From NCBI RefSeq assembly GCF_016808335.1, contig NC_053141.1, forward strand, positions 21,151,924 to 21,215,923: a stretch of DNA of 64,000 nucleotides. Direction: 5' to 3'. The position numbers were made by a program, and so were the translations under genes. Positions 11,343-23,212 of the stretch are shown here, in pieces. Position 1 is the first letter of the stretch, and each line of letters opens with the position of its first letter. The notes under the pieces are model-generated. The model did no database searches, was not told the origin of the DNA, and saw only the letters and a list, made by a program, of their open reading frames with translations. This stretch comes from Panicum virgatum (lineage: Eukaryota > Streptophyta > Magnoliopsida > Poales > Poaceae).

Positions 11343-11991
11343 ACCTCCCTCGACCCCGACATGTGGACCCAATCTAGGTGAGAAATGTTTTTAGTTATTT
11401 TCAATTTTTATAGTATGGATCAAATGGTGAAGAACTAAAAGTCATTAACTATGCTGATATGGTTGCTGCATAGATTGCTTCTCGGCTTGGCGTTGAAGGT
11501 CATAATGTATAGATTCTGCATATACCTAGTTATCGACCTTGTCTGTGTTGCCTCTGATGGAGTAACAACTTAGATGCAGGAAGCGGCCTATTTAATGGTA
11601 TGGCTGGGCTAGTTGTCTGCATGTGTGGTTGTATCACTTTGATCCAATGAGCAGAAGAATTTGCAAATTGATGCACGAATTTGTCAAATGTATGCATATA
11701 CGGTCACATGTTCCCTATGTAAATGTAGTTTATCAACATGGCAGGTGACTTGAATGATTGTTTCATGTTATCTCCTATCTTTATTTTTCTTGATAAAGAT
11801 TTCCAAACACCTACATACGAAAGGTTCTACAATTTATTCTTGGGCGGTTAGACATGGTACCGCAAAAAAGGGATTGACTATGCATGGAATATTCATATAT
11901 TCAGTAAGAGACGGGTAGGTGTAAAGTAAAAATTATTGTATTGACTGTCAATGCAATGTTCAATGATGTATCTTTTATCCACGCCGATTAG
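11343..11991. other. Intergenic stretch with a possible decayed exon
   Basis: Near 11414-11512 the plus strand reads NGEELKVINYADMVAA, a TAG stop, then IASRLGVEGHNV and another TAG. This looks like eroded coding sequence of a gene I do not recognise. The CRM element may have inserted into it. Nothing else is seen. Confidence 0.25.
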
Positions 11992-14142
11992 TGAAAGGAC
12001 CTCGGATGTTGCCTAGAAGGGGGTGAATAGGCGTTTCAACAAATTCTGCAAATTACAAAACTTAAACCAGTTGTCAGCACACTGACCGGTCAGGCAGACC
12101 GGTCTAACACTTAGACTGCTGAAACCAGATGGTAACCGGTCAGACCGGTTGGGATGACCGGTCAGACCGGTATCTTGCAGAACCTGCACAAAATCAGAGT
12201 TTCTCTCCTCCTCGAGTTCTAACACAAATCCAACTTGGTTTAAAGCTTCTGCAGGTGATATCAAGTATATTTCAAGTCCCTGCACACACAGAAATAATAC
12301 ACCAAAGTAGATCGATGCGGAATTATAAATAAAGTGCTAGAACACAAAATGGTGAGGCAAACCACAATGGAGACACAAGGATTTATTTCCCGAAGTTCAG
12401 ATTCACCACAGTGAATCCTACGTCTCCGTTGAGGCACTCGTCGGGTGTGAGTCTCTTTCAACTCGATCCCGTGAGTTGGGTCTCTTTCAACCACACCTCA
12501 TTTCCACTATCTTGATCCTTTCCACCAAGGGGGCAAGATCACGCCCGCACAGACTTCCCGCTGCTCACCACACCGTTGGGAGCTAGCCGGCGACGCCTAG
12601 CCGTCTAGAAGGCTCACCTCCAAGAGTAACAAATGCAATATGAATTCTTGACGGAACCAAGAGTGCTCAAGCTATGGGATGCTCTTTGCTGTTTGAAATA
12701 CAGCTCTCACAAAGCTCTCTTTGCTCACACACACTCAATCTCTCAACCCAACCAAAAGATATGCAATCTCGTTAGCACAACTCACAAAGAGTGTTGGGGA
12801 GAGCTTGCTGGTCACTAGAAAAGCTTTAGGAAGCACAAGGAAGGCCAAAGAACTAGCATCCCTCGAAGGAGAGGGCTGAGGGGTATAAATACCCCACTCT
12901 AAAAAACTAGCCGTTGCTCCTGTCAGCACAGACCGGTCAGACCAGCCTGTTTAAACCAACTAGCCGTTAGGGCTTGGACCGGTCAGATCGGTCCCCATAC
13001 CGGTCAGACCGGTCTGGCCAACCCACTGCTGCAAACCTAAGGACCGGTCAGACCGGTCCCCAGACCGGTCAGGGCCAGAGAACTCCATACACACGTTAGA
13101 CTTTCCATTCGGTCCACCAAGTCAAGACTTGATCATCCAAGTGACTCAAGATTAGTTCTCAGGGGTTTTTCTATCAGGTTTCTTACTTGGGTCGGGTGAC
13201 CTATGAGCAATTTTGATCAATGTCAAATAATCATTGTTGCATCCCTCTTGATAGTACGGCATTCCTATACTCAAGATTAAATATAAAACACAATTCAACC
13301 ACTTGTGCCTTGAATTATTTCAGCTTGGCCATACTTTGACATTGTCATCATGGGACTTCAACATTGCATTTTATCTTCTTTTCTTGAGCAAATCCATACT
13401 TGAGGTAGTGACTTAGGAATTCCATCACTTAGGAGAATCTATCCTTGAATCCAAGTCACTCCATAATATATTTGATGCATTGAATTGCTTCTCCCAATAA
13501 GGCTTAGATATGATACTTTGAAAACCCCACGGATACTAGCAACTTCACCATAGCAACTCGCACATGGTAAGCCATCGCTTCACCAAAGCTTGATTAGTCC
13601 CTCGCACTAGTCATCTCGGTTGGTTCCTTCATCACTTACCCTTGCCATATTGAATTGAGCTTTGCACATCAACAATGAATTCCATTTCTTCACTCTCATA
13701 TCTTGATTTCTTTGTCTTGCTTTTTAAACATGAACTATCAATTCTCTTAGACAAAGAATCTATTCAACTTGACAAGCCATAATTAGAAACCATCATGATC
13801 AATGTTCGGACACTTGTTTCTTTTGATCCTTGTTGTATGCTTGTCATAGCTTTGCAATCATTCCTTTGATTATACATTTATCACTTTTTATCAAGCCATA
13901 ATAGAAACCATCGTTGTTATTGCATGATCACTTGTTTCTTATTCCTTTTCATAATATGCTTGACTTTCAAGAACAATTCTTTCTCATTTTTCCTTTTATT
14001 TGATTCCTTGATACATGAGCCAATACACATATTGATATACAAATAAATTCCTGCTCATGAAAACTTAGATGAACGTGTTAGTCCTTTAATCAAGTTGTAA
14101 TTCAATTCACCAAAACCCATTAGGGGTCTAGATGCACTTTCA
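11992..14142 (-). mobile_element. Solo LTR, SIRE-type Ty1/copia
   Basis: This is a 2,151-bp unit, TGAAAGGACC to GCACTTTCA, with a perfect 5-bp TSD, ATTAG (11987-11991 and 14143-14147). Read on the minus strand it starts TGAAAGTGCATCTAG and ends with the GTGAATAGG/TTCACCCCC block seen in SIRE-type LTRs. No internal region is present, so it arose by LTR-LTR recombination. It contains clusters of GACCGGTCAGACCGGT-like motifs (12070-12180 and 12920-13085) and a TATTTATA box on the minus strand. Confidence 0.85.
12884..12891 (-). promoter_or_regulatory. TATA box of solo LTR
   Basis: TATTTATA on the minus strand lies inside a CCCC-flanked palindrome. ACCGGT clusters lie just upstream (12920-13085). 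The same arrangement occurs in the solo LTR at 20414. Confidence 0.55.
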
Positions 14143-14814
14143 ATTAGTCATTTTTTTCTCACATCAGCATTATTCACTAGTAAGTTGAAATTTTGGGCTT
14201 TCCAGATTTTTAGTCACTTTTATCCCTACTAAATTCTTGTTGGAATCCACTTATCTCTAGACACGAAAGTGCGTCCGTCCCCAGGCGATTCTCTGGCACC
14301 TCTTCGCGCCATGTCGCTCGAAAAAATATGGGCTATCTGATCGGGGATCGAACGACCAATCGGAATGGGCAGCCTCCCGATCGTCGTGCTACCCTGCCGC
14401 TCAGGCCTTCGGCGGTTCACCTAGCCGCGCTGTTCTGCCCACCACCTCGACGAGCCCTGAGGCTCGCATCTACGCTCGCCGGCCACCGCTCTCGGTCTTC
14501 CTCAATTTCTCCTCCCGCTCCTCCACACAAAAACAGGCCGCCATCGTTGGTCTCCGATGGCCGGCCACCAAAGTCTAATTGGTTTGACAATGAGCACCTC
14601 CACACCATCCTCTAACTCTCCCGAGCCGCGCCCCTCTCTATCCTCGCCTGTGCTGAGCTCCCCACGAGCTTTAAGACCCGCAACAATGGCCGTCCATGGC
14701 CCTCTCCCTTCCATGCCCCAACCCCCAACAAGAACTACCAAAATGAAAGCCCAACATCATCCCCTATTCCCCTCTCTCCCATGCCCTCGGATTTAGAAAC
14801 GTCAGCCCTGTTCA

Positions 14815-14954
14815 CCTCCTCCCCCTCTGATAATTCCAAGCGAGCCTAAACTAAAAGGCCGCAGCCCAGCTCACTTAAGCCCATCATTTGCAAATTTAAG
14901 CCTGTGAAGCACCCTCCAGTTTATGTCAATCTATTTTCGAAATTAATTAATAGT
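14815..14954 (+). repeat. Dispersed direct repeat, copy 1
   Basis: This copy is about 85% similar to 16263-16394. Shared blocks include CCTCCAGTTTATGTC and GAATTAATTAATAGT. The copies are 1.45 kb apart in the same orientation. The family was not identified. Confidence 0.8.
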
Positions 14955-15750
14955 ATATTTGCAATCACCCAGTAAACAATAGGTAGAAATATTGTAAAAC
15001 TTGCCATGGTTGGTAAAGAATATTTGACTCAAAAGTCAAACTCCCAACTCTATAATTGTTTGTGTAGAAGACCTTCATTGCAAACAATCTTGTGTGTTTG
15101 CATTCTCCCGGGAAGTGGAGAACATATGCAAAAGATCTAAGTTTATAAAGAGAGATGAGGAAGAAGATTGTTCCCACAAGTAGCTAACCAAAGAACGATC
15201 TATAAGGCTTTGATTTGTTGATCAAATAGATGGTAGTGGTCCAAAAGTGAAAAACGGTGCCTTTTTTCCCACGCTCACATGGACCCATTCTTCCATCTTC
15301 CTTACAAACACAGTGAAAGGAGGGCTATGAAGTCATGAAGTTCTCTTTTATTTGCCGTTAGGCTTAGCACCAATTAGCAGCGGTGACTTTTGTTTTGCCC
15401 TTCAAATATCTTTTCAGAACAAAAGCGTTCAAGGAACTGTAGGCATGTGCTGTTTTTTTTTTACATGGACATACACCTTGCATGTGGGATCAGGCAATTG
15501 CGTACTTTGAAAAAAGAACATATGTGAAACTCCACCTCTGTATTAAAAAGAACAATAAGCATTACAAACCTCCACAGACTAGAGGAGGTTGTGGCAAGCA
15601 AAGCCCGAGGCAGAGTTACCAGGCCCTGGTCCACCACGCCTGGCACAGGTGACACGGTGACAGGCCGCGCCTACGGCCTCGGGCGTTTCGACGTCCGGCG
15701 TCGGGGCCATCCGCCCACTCCGTTGCCATCAAAACAGAATTACAGAAATA

Positions 15751-15780
15751 GTTAATTGGGCTGAAAGCAGCCCAATTAAC
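15751..15780. other. Perfect 13-bp hairpin
   Basis: GTTAATTGGGCTG and its exact complement flank a 4-nt AAAG loop. It is isolated; no Helitron CTRR end or terminator context follows at the right spacing. Confidence 0.6.
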
Positions 15781-16262
15781 TAAGATCCTTTGGGTGATGG
15801 CTACGAATCCCATCGCTTCTGGAGATGACTAACCGCGCCCTCTTCTGGGCCGGGAAAGGGAGGGGGCTCCTATATAACTTCCACAAGATGCATAAGCGGC
15901 GGCGTGCGGGGGACGGGGTGCAGCCGCGGCGGCAGAAGCAGGGCGCGGAGGGCCGCCGTGATGGGAGCCGGCGGCGGGAGCGGGGCACGGAGGGCCGCCG
16001 CGACGGTGGGGCAGCGGCGCACGCTGCAAGCTATGGGCGGAGGCGCAGAGGCGGTGCGGCAGCTGGTTGTTCGGGGACGGCGGCGGCGGCGCACGCGGGT
16101 AGGAAGGAGGCGGCGGGTAAACAGTGTTAGGGTTGAGGGAGGGAGTGATGAGGATCCAATAGATATGATTTATTGCACGAATCTCAAACACTGGAAGATG
16201 GGAAAGAAAAAATCTTCCGAAAGATATATAGGATCCACAGGAAAGGGATGACATCCCTATTC

Positions 16263-16394
16263 TCCTCCTCCCCCTCCTAGCGAGCCCAAATTAAAAGGCT
16301 GCAGCACAGCTCATTTAAGCCCATCATGTGCAAATTTAATCCCGTGAAGCATCCTCCAGTTTATGTCGATCCATTTTTGGAATTAATTAATAGT
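16263..16394 (+). repeat. Dispersed direct repeat, copy 2
   Basis: This is the partner of 14815-14954. It has several small differences and a short deletion near its start. Confidence 0.8.
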
Positions 16395-16599
16395 GCATAA
16401 TTCTTGCTGCATAAAATTCATATACGATTGAGAGAGACTGTGCTAAGTTTAAGTTCAGTATAGAACCTTTTTTTTAAAACTAAGTTCAGTATAGAATCTG
16501 AGAATGCATGAAGGAATAAATCTTCATTCAATATCCACAGTCTCATTGTGAAGAATAGAACCATCCATATCAAGATGTATATATTCCCATATAAACTAT

Positions 16600-16973
16600 C
16601 TCTACTACTATATAAACTAATTAGTGTACTATATTTTCTGCGCAACTACATACACTTTATTTGTTAATTTACACGTCACTTGCAAATACACGTAACCATT
16701 TGCATTCAACCTAATATAATCGATCCAAATTATTCTATAATGGCAAATATAATCACATAAAAATTATACGCACGCAAACTCCAGCATGGGTGGTGCGGGC
16801 TTGTTGTGAGCAAACTCCCTAAACATGGATTCATCTTACCTACGTTACTTAAAAAAATATACATCTGCCTACCTACAACAATTATTACTTTATCCAAGAA
16901 CTAAAGTCTGCATCAACTATCGTACTACAACGCGGAATACATGCCCACTGCGGCAAAGCCCGAGCCTCTCTAG
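16600..16973 (+). mobile_element. Non-autonomous Helitron
   Basis: The 5' end TCTCTACTACTATA fits the published maize Helitron start consensus at every position. It is preceded by A at 16599. The 3' end reads GCGGCAAAGCCCG, a worn hairpin, then GAGCCTCT and CTAG at 16970-16973, followed by T at 16974. Helitrons insert between A and T without duplication, which fits. The 374-bp interior is AT-rich and non-coding. Confidence 0.65.
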
Positions 16974-17047
16974 TCATTAACTAATATTGAGATATTGGTT
17001 ATAAATGAAATTTATATTGTTATATTTATACAATGCTGCTTGAAAAC

Positions 17048-17220
17048 CACTACTACAAAAACGATTTGTAGAAACGCCTCGGTTTTTTGTAGGGGCGGGT
17101 CAAAATTTGACCCGTTGCTACAAATGGAGTGGGGTTATTGTAGCAACTGATCCGTCCATGAAAATGCATTTTTAGAGGCGAGTCACCCCCTCACCCGCCC
17201 CTAAAAATAATTTTTAAATT
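17048..17220. mobile_element. CACTA-like transposon end
   Basis: CACTACTACAAAAACG starts the element. Subterminal motifs follow, including GGGGCGGGTCAAAATTTGACCCG and later inverted copies of the AGGGGCGGGT type, as in grass En/Spm elements. No matching opposite end was found in the window, so the element is truncated or was broken later. Confidence 0.6.
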
Positions 17221-17822
17221 TATTCCAGAGGGTGCTCCCTTTCCCTACACCCCGCTCGATGTGTCGCCGTCCTTCTCGCCAGAGCACCTCGTGGTCGATG
17301 GGGAGCATGCCATGAGGACAGTGGAGAGGAGGAGCACTGCACGGTTGTCGAGTCCCACACGCATTGAGCATGGGTGCGCGATGCCCCCCTCCACGCGCTT
17401 ATCCGCATCGCGATAGGGTCACTGGTGGCCTCCGCCGCCGCCCTTCTAGCCAACCGGGGCGGTCGCATCAGTGGGTGGGACCAGGAGCGCGCGAGTTTGA
17501 GTGGAGGACCATAGGCACTCCTCTACTTGCTCCCGGGGGACCGCATGCCGCCGCCACTGCAGGAGCTGGTGCGCCTCTGGGTCGACATTCTTCGCTTCCC
17601 ATCTGCGGGCGGCACCGAGTTGGGGAAGGCATAGGTGGCCGATCTTTCGGTGAGGACGAACTGGATAACTCGATTTGAGGGGAAGAGAAGACGTTGTCAC
17701 GTGTGATGCGCCTCACTCGTTTGTACACGGACTGACGGACTAGGGTTTTTTGTGTACTCCAAGAAAAAGTCCACCAAAATTCCAAAACCCCACATCGCCC
17801 CTCACTTCTCCTCTCCTCCTTC
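17221..17822. other. GC-rich interior next to CACTA end, and EF-G leader
   Basis: 17221-17650 is GC-rich with no recognised domain. From about 17700 the sequence looks like a promoter and 5' leader of the EF-G fragment that follows, pyrimidine-rich with CCAAAACCCCACATCG. The exact junction is not visible. Confidence 0.35.
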
Positions 17823-17858
17823 CTCCCTTTCACCCTCCTCCTCCAACCGCCCCTCACT

Positions 17859-18191
17859 GATGCCCCTTCGCCGGCGGCCGCGGCCGCGGTGGCCTCGGCT
17901 CGGCGGGCACTGTCGTCAGCGTCGACCCTGCGGGAGCGGGACAAGAAGGACGCGGCGCGGTGGCGGGAGTCGATGGACCGGATGCGGAACATCGGCATCT
18001 CCAGGCACATCGACTCCGGGAAGACAACGCTGACAGAGCGGGTCCTCTACTACACCGGCCGGATCCACGAGATCCACGAGGTTCGCGGGCGCGACGGTAT
18101 TGGCGCCAAGATGGATTCCATGGACCTCGAGCGTGAAAAGGGAATCACCATCCAGTCCGCTGCCACCTACTGCACCTAGAAGGGGTACCAG
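17859..18191 (+). pseudogene. Mitochondrial EF-G, first-exon fragment of a second copy
   Basis: The frame reads [12 protein letters not shown], a transit-peptide-like start, then [16 protein letters not shown], the G1/P-loop of [22 protein letters not shown] and [19 protein letters not shown], covering the switch I/G2 region, follow. TAG at 18177-18179 replaces the expected Trp. The frame then runs to CAG|GT at 18191, where an exon end is expected. No in-frame ATG precedes the fragment; the ATG at 17860 is in another frame. The usual Ala before His in the P-loop is Arg. No later EF-G exon was found after 18191. This is a truncated, inactive copy on the same strand as the real gene end at 221-2006. 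Confidence 0.85.
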
Positions 18192-18570
18192 GTCCGGTTG
18201 TTTTGTTACATCCTCTTTTAATCTAATTCTGCTTGATCCATTTCGTTTTGATTATGGACCCCATGTGATCGCGATTTCGTTGCTAGTTGAAGGAGAAATT
18301 GCGAAGGAGGAAGGCTAAGGTTGGGTTGGTAATTAGGTTGACTTGTTTAGTTTTTCTAACAGTAATAAACAGAAAATGTATGAAGAAGTTTGTAAATTTA
18401 AGGAAAATCGTTATTTTATTTGTTTACTTATTACTTATAAAAAAGAAAAGAAAAGAAAAGAAAAAGAAATCAGCACTACAACACTTAGTCAAAAAATGTA
18501 CAAATTAATCCCACACACCTGTGCTAGCTTACTAATATAATATTAGTTGAGCCTGATACTGTGAGTCTTA
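18192..18570. other. Remnant of EF-G intron 1, AT-rich
   Basis: This follows the donor at 18192. It holds an A-rich simple stretch (18440-18470, AAAAGAAAAG) and nothing else recognisable. Confidence 0.35.
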
Positions 18571-18764
18571 CCCGAGAGATCGACCTTTAACTCTTCTTTA
18601 GTGCTACCTCAGGAATCCTCTCCAACCATGCCACTTATTCTTGGTGTGTCCTTGGACCGACTAAGTTAGGAATTAATGCACACACGTTCATATGATACCC
18701 TTGAATACTCACGGGTGAAAGCTACGATCTTGCGGATTTATTCGTATCGTTAAAATACCCAACA
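18571..18764 (+). repeat. LTR fragment related to the Athila-like element
   Basis: About 190 bp match the end of the LTR at 22034-23205: CCCGAGAGATCGACC, TGCACACACGTTC, ATACCCTTGAATACTCACGG and the terminal AAAATACCCAACA. It ends at an LTR terminus. The rest of that element is missing. Confidence 0.8.
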
Positions 18765-19190
18765 ATCAGCGCACCACAAGTTCTCAAGCTCAAGCTCTTC
18801 TCTTGTTTAGTTCTATAGGTTAGTGGAGTTTAGGTTGAAATTAGTAGTTGTCGGACCCTGAAGTTGCTCTGGAGGCTCGGTATGAGTACGTCTCTAGCTC
18901 TTCTTTGTAATTCTTGATCGTCTGTATCAGACTTATCTTATTGTAATTTGTGTTCGCATGACTTATATCCTGTTGTGTCAGACATATACTTCATGATCAT
19001 TTCACATTGTTATGCTATGATTTGCATGATTAGTCTAAAAGCTTTAGCACACTCATGCCCGTTCTAGTATTCGTATGTTTGCTCTAGTATGATGTCTGTC
19101 CATCCGAAAGGTGGGAGCTCCACGCTGGATACCAAAGTATCGCTTCTTAATGCATACGTGGTGTCTGGATTAATTATGTGTTGCTGGATG
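18765..19190. other. Old retroelement-derived spacer (left part)
   Basis: There is no open frame. The sequence continues at 21317 on the other side of the solo LTR. Its style is that of an internal or LTR region of an older Ty3 element, but I could not classify it. Confidence 0.3.
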
Positions 19191-21316
19191 TGAAAGAGCA
19201 TCTAGGCCCCTAGTGGGTTTTGGTGTATTGATTGACAACACGATTAAATGACTAATTTGTTTGCATGAGATCATGAGCATGTATTTAATTTGTGAATTGA
19301 TATAAATAGAGATAGCTCATGTATTGCAAGCAATTGTGCATGTCCCATTGGCAATCATTATATGTGATAAGCTAGAATGTGAATGAAAAATGGAGGAGCA
19401 AGGTATTCATGTTTGATATGAGAGCTCTAAAGTGTTAAAGTTTGTTAGTTCATGTGGGACTCAAAAGTGACAAGCAAAGTTATAAAAGGAAAATTGTGAG
19501 CAAGGTATTCATGGTTGATATGAAGGCTCAAATCTCTCTAAAAGGCTTGTTCAACTTGTGATGGGATTCATATGACCAGCAAAGGTTATGAGAGTGAGAC
19601 ATGATATGTTGTTGCATAGTCTCAAATTGGAATGACTTGTCATATGAGATGAATATTGTTGTACAAGGGAAGAAAGCAAGAGAAAAGTGAATGAGACATG
19701 AATTGATATTCATATGTTGTCTCAAAATTGGAAAGCTTGCATATGAAATTAAATGGTGAATTTATATTGGTAAAGAAGATTTCATGCATGACACAAATCA
19801 ATGTGAAGTTCAAAATGGACAGCTAGGATGAAGGTAGAGAGGACCGAGAGGCGTGTTTAAAGAGGCTACGCAAGCAACAGCTTGGGGGAGCATGGAAACC
19901 GATACTGGTCAAAGTACCGGAGATCCTAGAGTCATGGAGAGCTCTATGTTGAAGAGTGTCATTATTTGGAGAATGGAAGTGACTTGTGAATCAAAGATGG
20001 ATTTCTTTCTTATATGAAGCAAGATTCAAAGTCACCAACTCAAGCAGGCATGCTCAATGAAATTAAGGATGTTGGCAGCCTCAAGATATGGATTGAAGAA
20101 GTTCGGCTTGATCAAGACATGAAACTCAAGTGTGGTGTATGTGTCATTTCATGTAAACTTGAGTATAGAATGCCGTACTATCAAGGGGGATGCAACATCA
20201 GTGGGTTGACATTACCAAAAGTGCTCATAGCTATCCCATGTGAGAAAAATCAGAGAGAAACACTTGGGAGCCGAAAACCTATGGGGGACCGGTCTAGCCG
20301 ACCGGTCTGACCGGTCGGGGTCCAACGGCTAGTTTATTTGAACTGACCGATCTGGGGTACCGGTCAGACCAGTCTAACACTGACAGAGCAACGGCTAGTT
20401 TTTGAGAGAGGGGTATTTATACCTCACACCCTCACCCATTCGTGGGTGCTGATGCCATTACATTCGAGAGCCATCTCTGAGCCGTAAGAGCACTTGAGAA
20501 GTCCTCCCTAACCTTTCTTTGTGAGATTTGAGTGAATCAAGATTAGATCCTTGAGTTGGATTGAGTGAAACCTTTGCAAAAGAGATCATTTGAGCAGTGA
20601 GACCATAAGCCGTAGCTTGAGCACCTGCGGTTGCGTCGCCAACTTGTTGAAGCATTTGTTACTCTTGGAGGTGAAGCCTCCTAGATGGCTAGGCGTCGCC
20701 GGCTAGCTCCCAAGCTTGTGGTGAGCAGCGGAAAGTTTGTTGCAGCAGCGATCGTGTGCCACAAGGGCACATGGTCATATAGTGGAAAGAAGGAGATAGC
20801 TTGACCTTGTGGTCGCGATAAGCTTCCTCAATGGAGATTAGGATTCACACGTGGTGCACGTGGTGAATCTGAACTTCGGTGAAACAAATCTTTGTGTCTC
20901 CTTTGTATCATCTTGATTTAGTTTGCCTCACACTTTGTGCTCTAACTTTATTTGTGCTTCCGCTTCGATCTACTCGGTTGTGCTGTTTCTGTGTGTGCAG
21001 GGTTGTGGAATATATTCTTTGACACCTACAGAAGCACCACACCAAGTTGCATTTGTGCTAGAGCTAGAAAAAGGGGAGAACAAACTCTGTTTGTGCAGGT
21101 TCTGCGTCGGACCGGTCTGACCAGTTTGCTCAACCGGGTTGACCGGTTGGAGTTTTAGCTTCCTGTACCAAGTGTAAGACCGGTCTGACCGGTCTGCCTG
21201 ACTGGTCTGACCGGTCAGTAACTAACTGTGTGTTAAGTGTTTTTAATTTGCAGGATTAGTTTTTAAATGTCTATTCACCCCCCTCTAGGAGACATCACGC
21301 GATTAAGGTCCTTTCA
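19191..21316 (+). mobile_element. Solo LTR, SIRE-type Ty1/copia
   Basis: This is a 2,126-bp unit, TGAAAGAGCATCTAGG to GGTCCTTTCA, with a perfect 5-bp TSD, GGATG (19186-19190 and 21317-21321). It belongs to the same family as 11992-14142 in the opposite orientation, but is clearly diverged. It carries ACCGGTCTGACCGGT-type clusters at 20285-20390, just upstream of TATTTATA at 20414, and at 21105-21225. Confidence 0.85.
20414..20421 (+). promoter_or_regulatory. TATA box of solo LTR
   Basis: TATTTATA is preceded within 30-130 bp by a cluster of ACCGGT-core motifs. It lies at the equivalent place to 12884 in the other solo LTR. Confidence 0.55.
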
Positions 21317-22033
21317 GGATGTCGCTCTTCCCATGGTTTGCAGAGGTAGCTGGCTGGTGGTGACAGCCCTATTTCGAGCCCTAGTAATCCTCCATATTCG
21401 GTTAGGGGGTAGGAGGTCCATAACGAGCCCTATGGCTTGGTCAGACCTATTCTACCAAGCTAGTAGCAGTTTCCTGGTACTGCTGGATTCGCTAAAGTAG
21501 GAATATTCATGTGTATAGTGTACAATATATGCTACATAATTAACTTAAGTACATTAAACCTGAGCTGCTAACTTCTTCCTTTCTTCCCACCTTTATTTTG
21601 TTTTGAGTTGAGTATGAACTTGTGTGTCACACTACTTCTTTATACCATTTATCTTACCCCTGTTCATGCAATAGAATATCAAATCAAGATTAGTTCACAA
21701 ACTAGCTTATGTGCCTTAATCGCCGTCTTTCCTGCGAAAACATAAATAAACCCCGGAATACTCTCGGGTAAAATGCTTTAACGGTATTCTGTGCGCTTGC
21801 GGATTCATTAATGGTTTACGAACGGTTTACGAAATACTATAGCCTCCTTGGCATTCGTGGGTGTTGCCGTCTAGGAGCACCCAACCTAGCGGTGATGTTG
21901 GAGAGCGCCAACACTCATTGGCTATAGTGGTTCCGGACGGCCAAGTGGGAGGCCACGCCATAACTAGAGATGGAGCTGAATTCCATCTCCCACAATGCAG
22001 GTCGTACAAGCCTATTTGCATTACATAAGCATG
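21317..22033. other. Old retroelement-derived spacer (right part)
   Basis: Around 21750-21810 GGAATACTCTCGGGTAAAATGC and GTGCGCTTGCGGATTC resemble the end of an old Ty3 LTR. No coding region was seen. Confidence 0.4.
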
Positions 22034-23205
22034 TGTTGATGGCCCTTAAGTCCAAAAAACAGCCGTCAACTCCTGCAGCTTTTCATAACATTTTGTCACC
22101 AAACTTAGTTGTAGGGCATATACCTAATCAAGTTCCACGAGTTTTGGTGAATCATGGTCTCCAAGCACCCACAGTTGAAATGCAAAGGAAAACACAAGTG
22201 AACACATAAGAAATGCACAGATGATCCAGTCCAGCGTTACACTTGCAAGACGGGCCCACAAACCATAGGAAACGGGCGCTCCAAGCAAGATGCACCCAAG
22301 GGATAAGGTTAGGGCCCACCTGCCTGCTAGCCAGAGGAAGGAGGACCCGGGGGAGTGCCACCAGGGGTCGGCTGACACCTGGGGTCGCCCGAACCCGGAC
22401 TAGCTCCCGTCCAGGTACGGCTTGGCAGGAGATTTGATCTTATCCTCTAGAAGTCGGTGCCTAGGTGTTTCCTTATTAAAAATGGCGGAAATTGACCTCC
22501 TTGGTCTATAAAAGGGGACCTCCCTCACCCCTCATTTCACACATCATCCAAGGAAGTAGAGTAGTGCCACATTGCAAAGGCGACGCGCTAGGTCGCTAGT
22601 GCTTAGAATAAAGGAGGAGAGTGAGGAGTAGTTCAGGGAAGCGCCGGGCCTGTCGGTGTTCTTCTCCATGCTTGTACCTCTACAGATATTGGCTTCTTTC
22701 AGAGTAAAGTAAGTTAGTATTTGTGATTTCTTGTTCTTGCATAGTACTAATCTTTGAGTGAGATCAGTTCTCTTACTCGCGGGTTCGTCGCTCTGTTTTA
22801 TACAGTGTCGTAGTTTGCTACGGGGTACCAAACATAGTTAGACTACGGCAGTAATCAGTAGCATAGACGTGGTGTCTAGGCTAAGGGTTACCTTTGTTTG
22901 CCTTATATCCCACGGTCTGAGAGATAGTCCACAGGTGGTGACAATCCTATTGGTCCATTTCAGGGGTAAGCCGGTGCCCGAAGTGAGTATCTAGCCCGAG
23001 AGATCGACCTTAACTCATCCTTAGCACTGCCTCAGGAATACACTCTATTCCCGCTACATATCTTGGTGCGTCCTTGGACCGACTTAGTAAGAAGTTAATG
23101 CACACACGTTCCCTGTGGATACGATACCCTTGAATACTCACGGGTGAAAGCTACAACGGTATCCATGCGCTTGCAGATTTATTCGCAACGTTAAAAGACC
23201 CAACA
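22034..23205 (+). repeat. 5' LTR of Athila-like element
   Basis: This is a 1,172-bp LTR, TGTTGATGGCC to GACCCAACA. It has a TATA box at 22507. It is 124 bp longer than the 3' LTR, which has an internal deletion. Confidence 0.88.
22507..22514 (+). promoter_or_regulatory. TATA box of Athila-like 5' LTR
   Basis: TATAAAAG lies in GGTCTATAAAAGGGGACC. The 3' LTR has TATAAAAT at the same place (29600). Confidence 0.6.
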
Positions 23206-23212
23206 AGCTTTC

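Larger units (their letters stand above)
14143..16599. other. Intergenic, two GC-rich patches, no gene recognised
   Basis: GC-rich patches at 14230-14760 and 15640-16140 hold open frames on both strands, with no family signature and no convincing splice sites. Noticed inside it are a direct repeat (14815-14954 and 16263-16394) and a perfect hairpin (15751-15780). A TATATAA box lies near 15871, in front of a GC-rich open frame of unknown status. Confidence 0.4.

Noticed and set aside
12070..13085. ACCGGTCAGACCGGT repeats as a CRISPR-like or satellite array
   Set aside because: The units are irregular in spacing and lie within an LTR promoter region; the genome is a plant.
15751..15784. Hairpin as a Helitron 3' end
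   Set aside because: CTAA lies directly at the stem instead of about 10 nt after it, the next base is G rather than T, and no TC start is paired with it.
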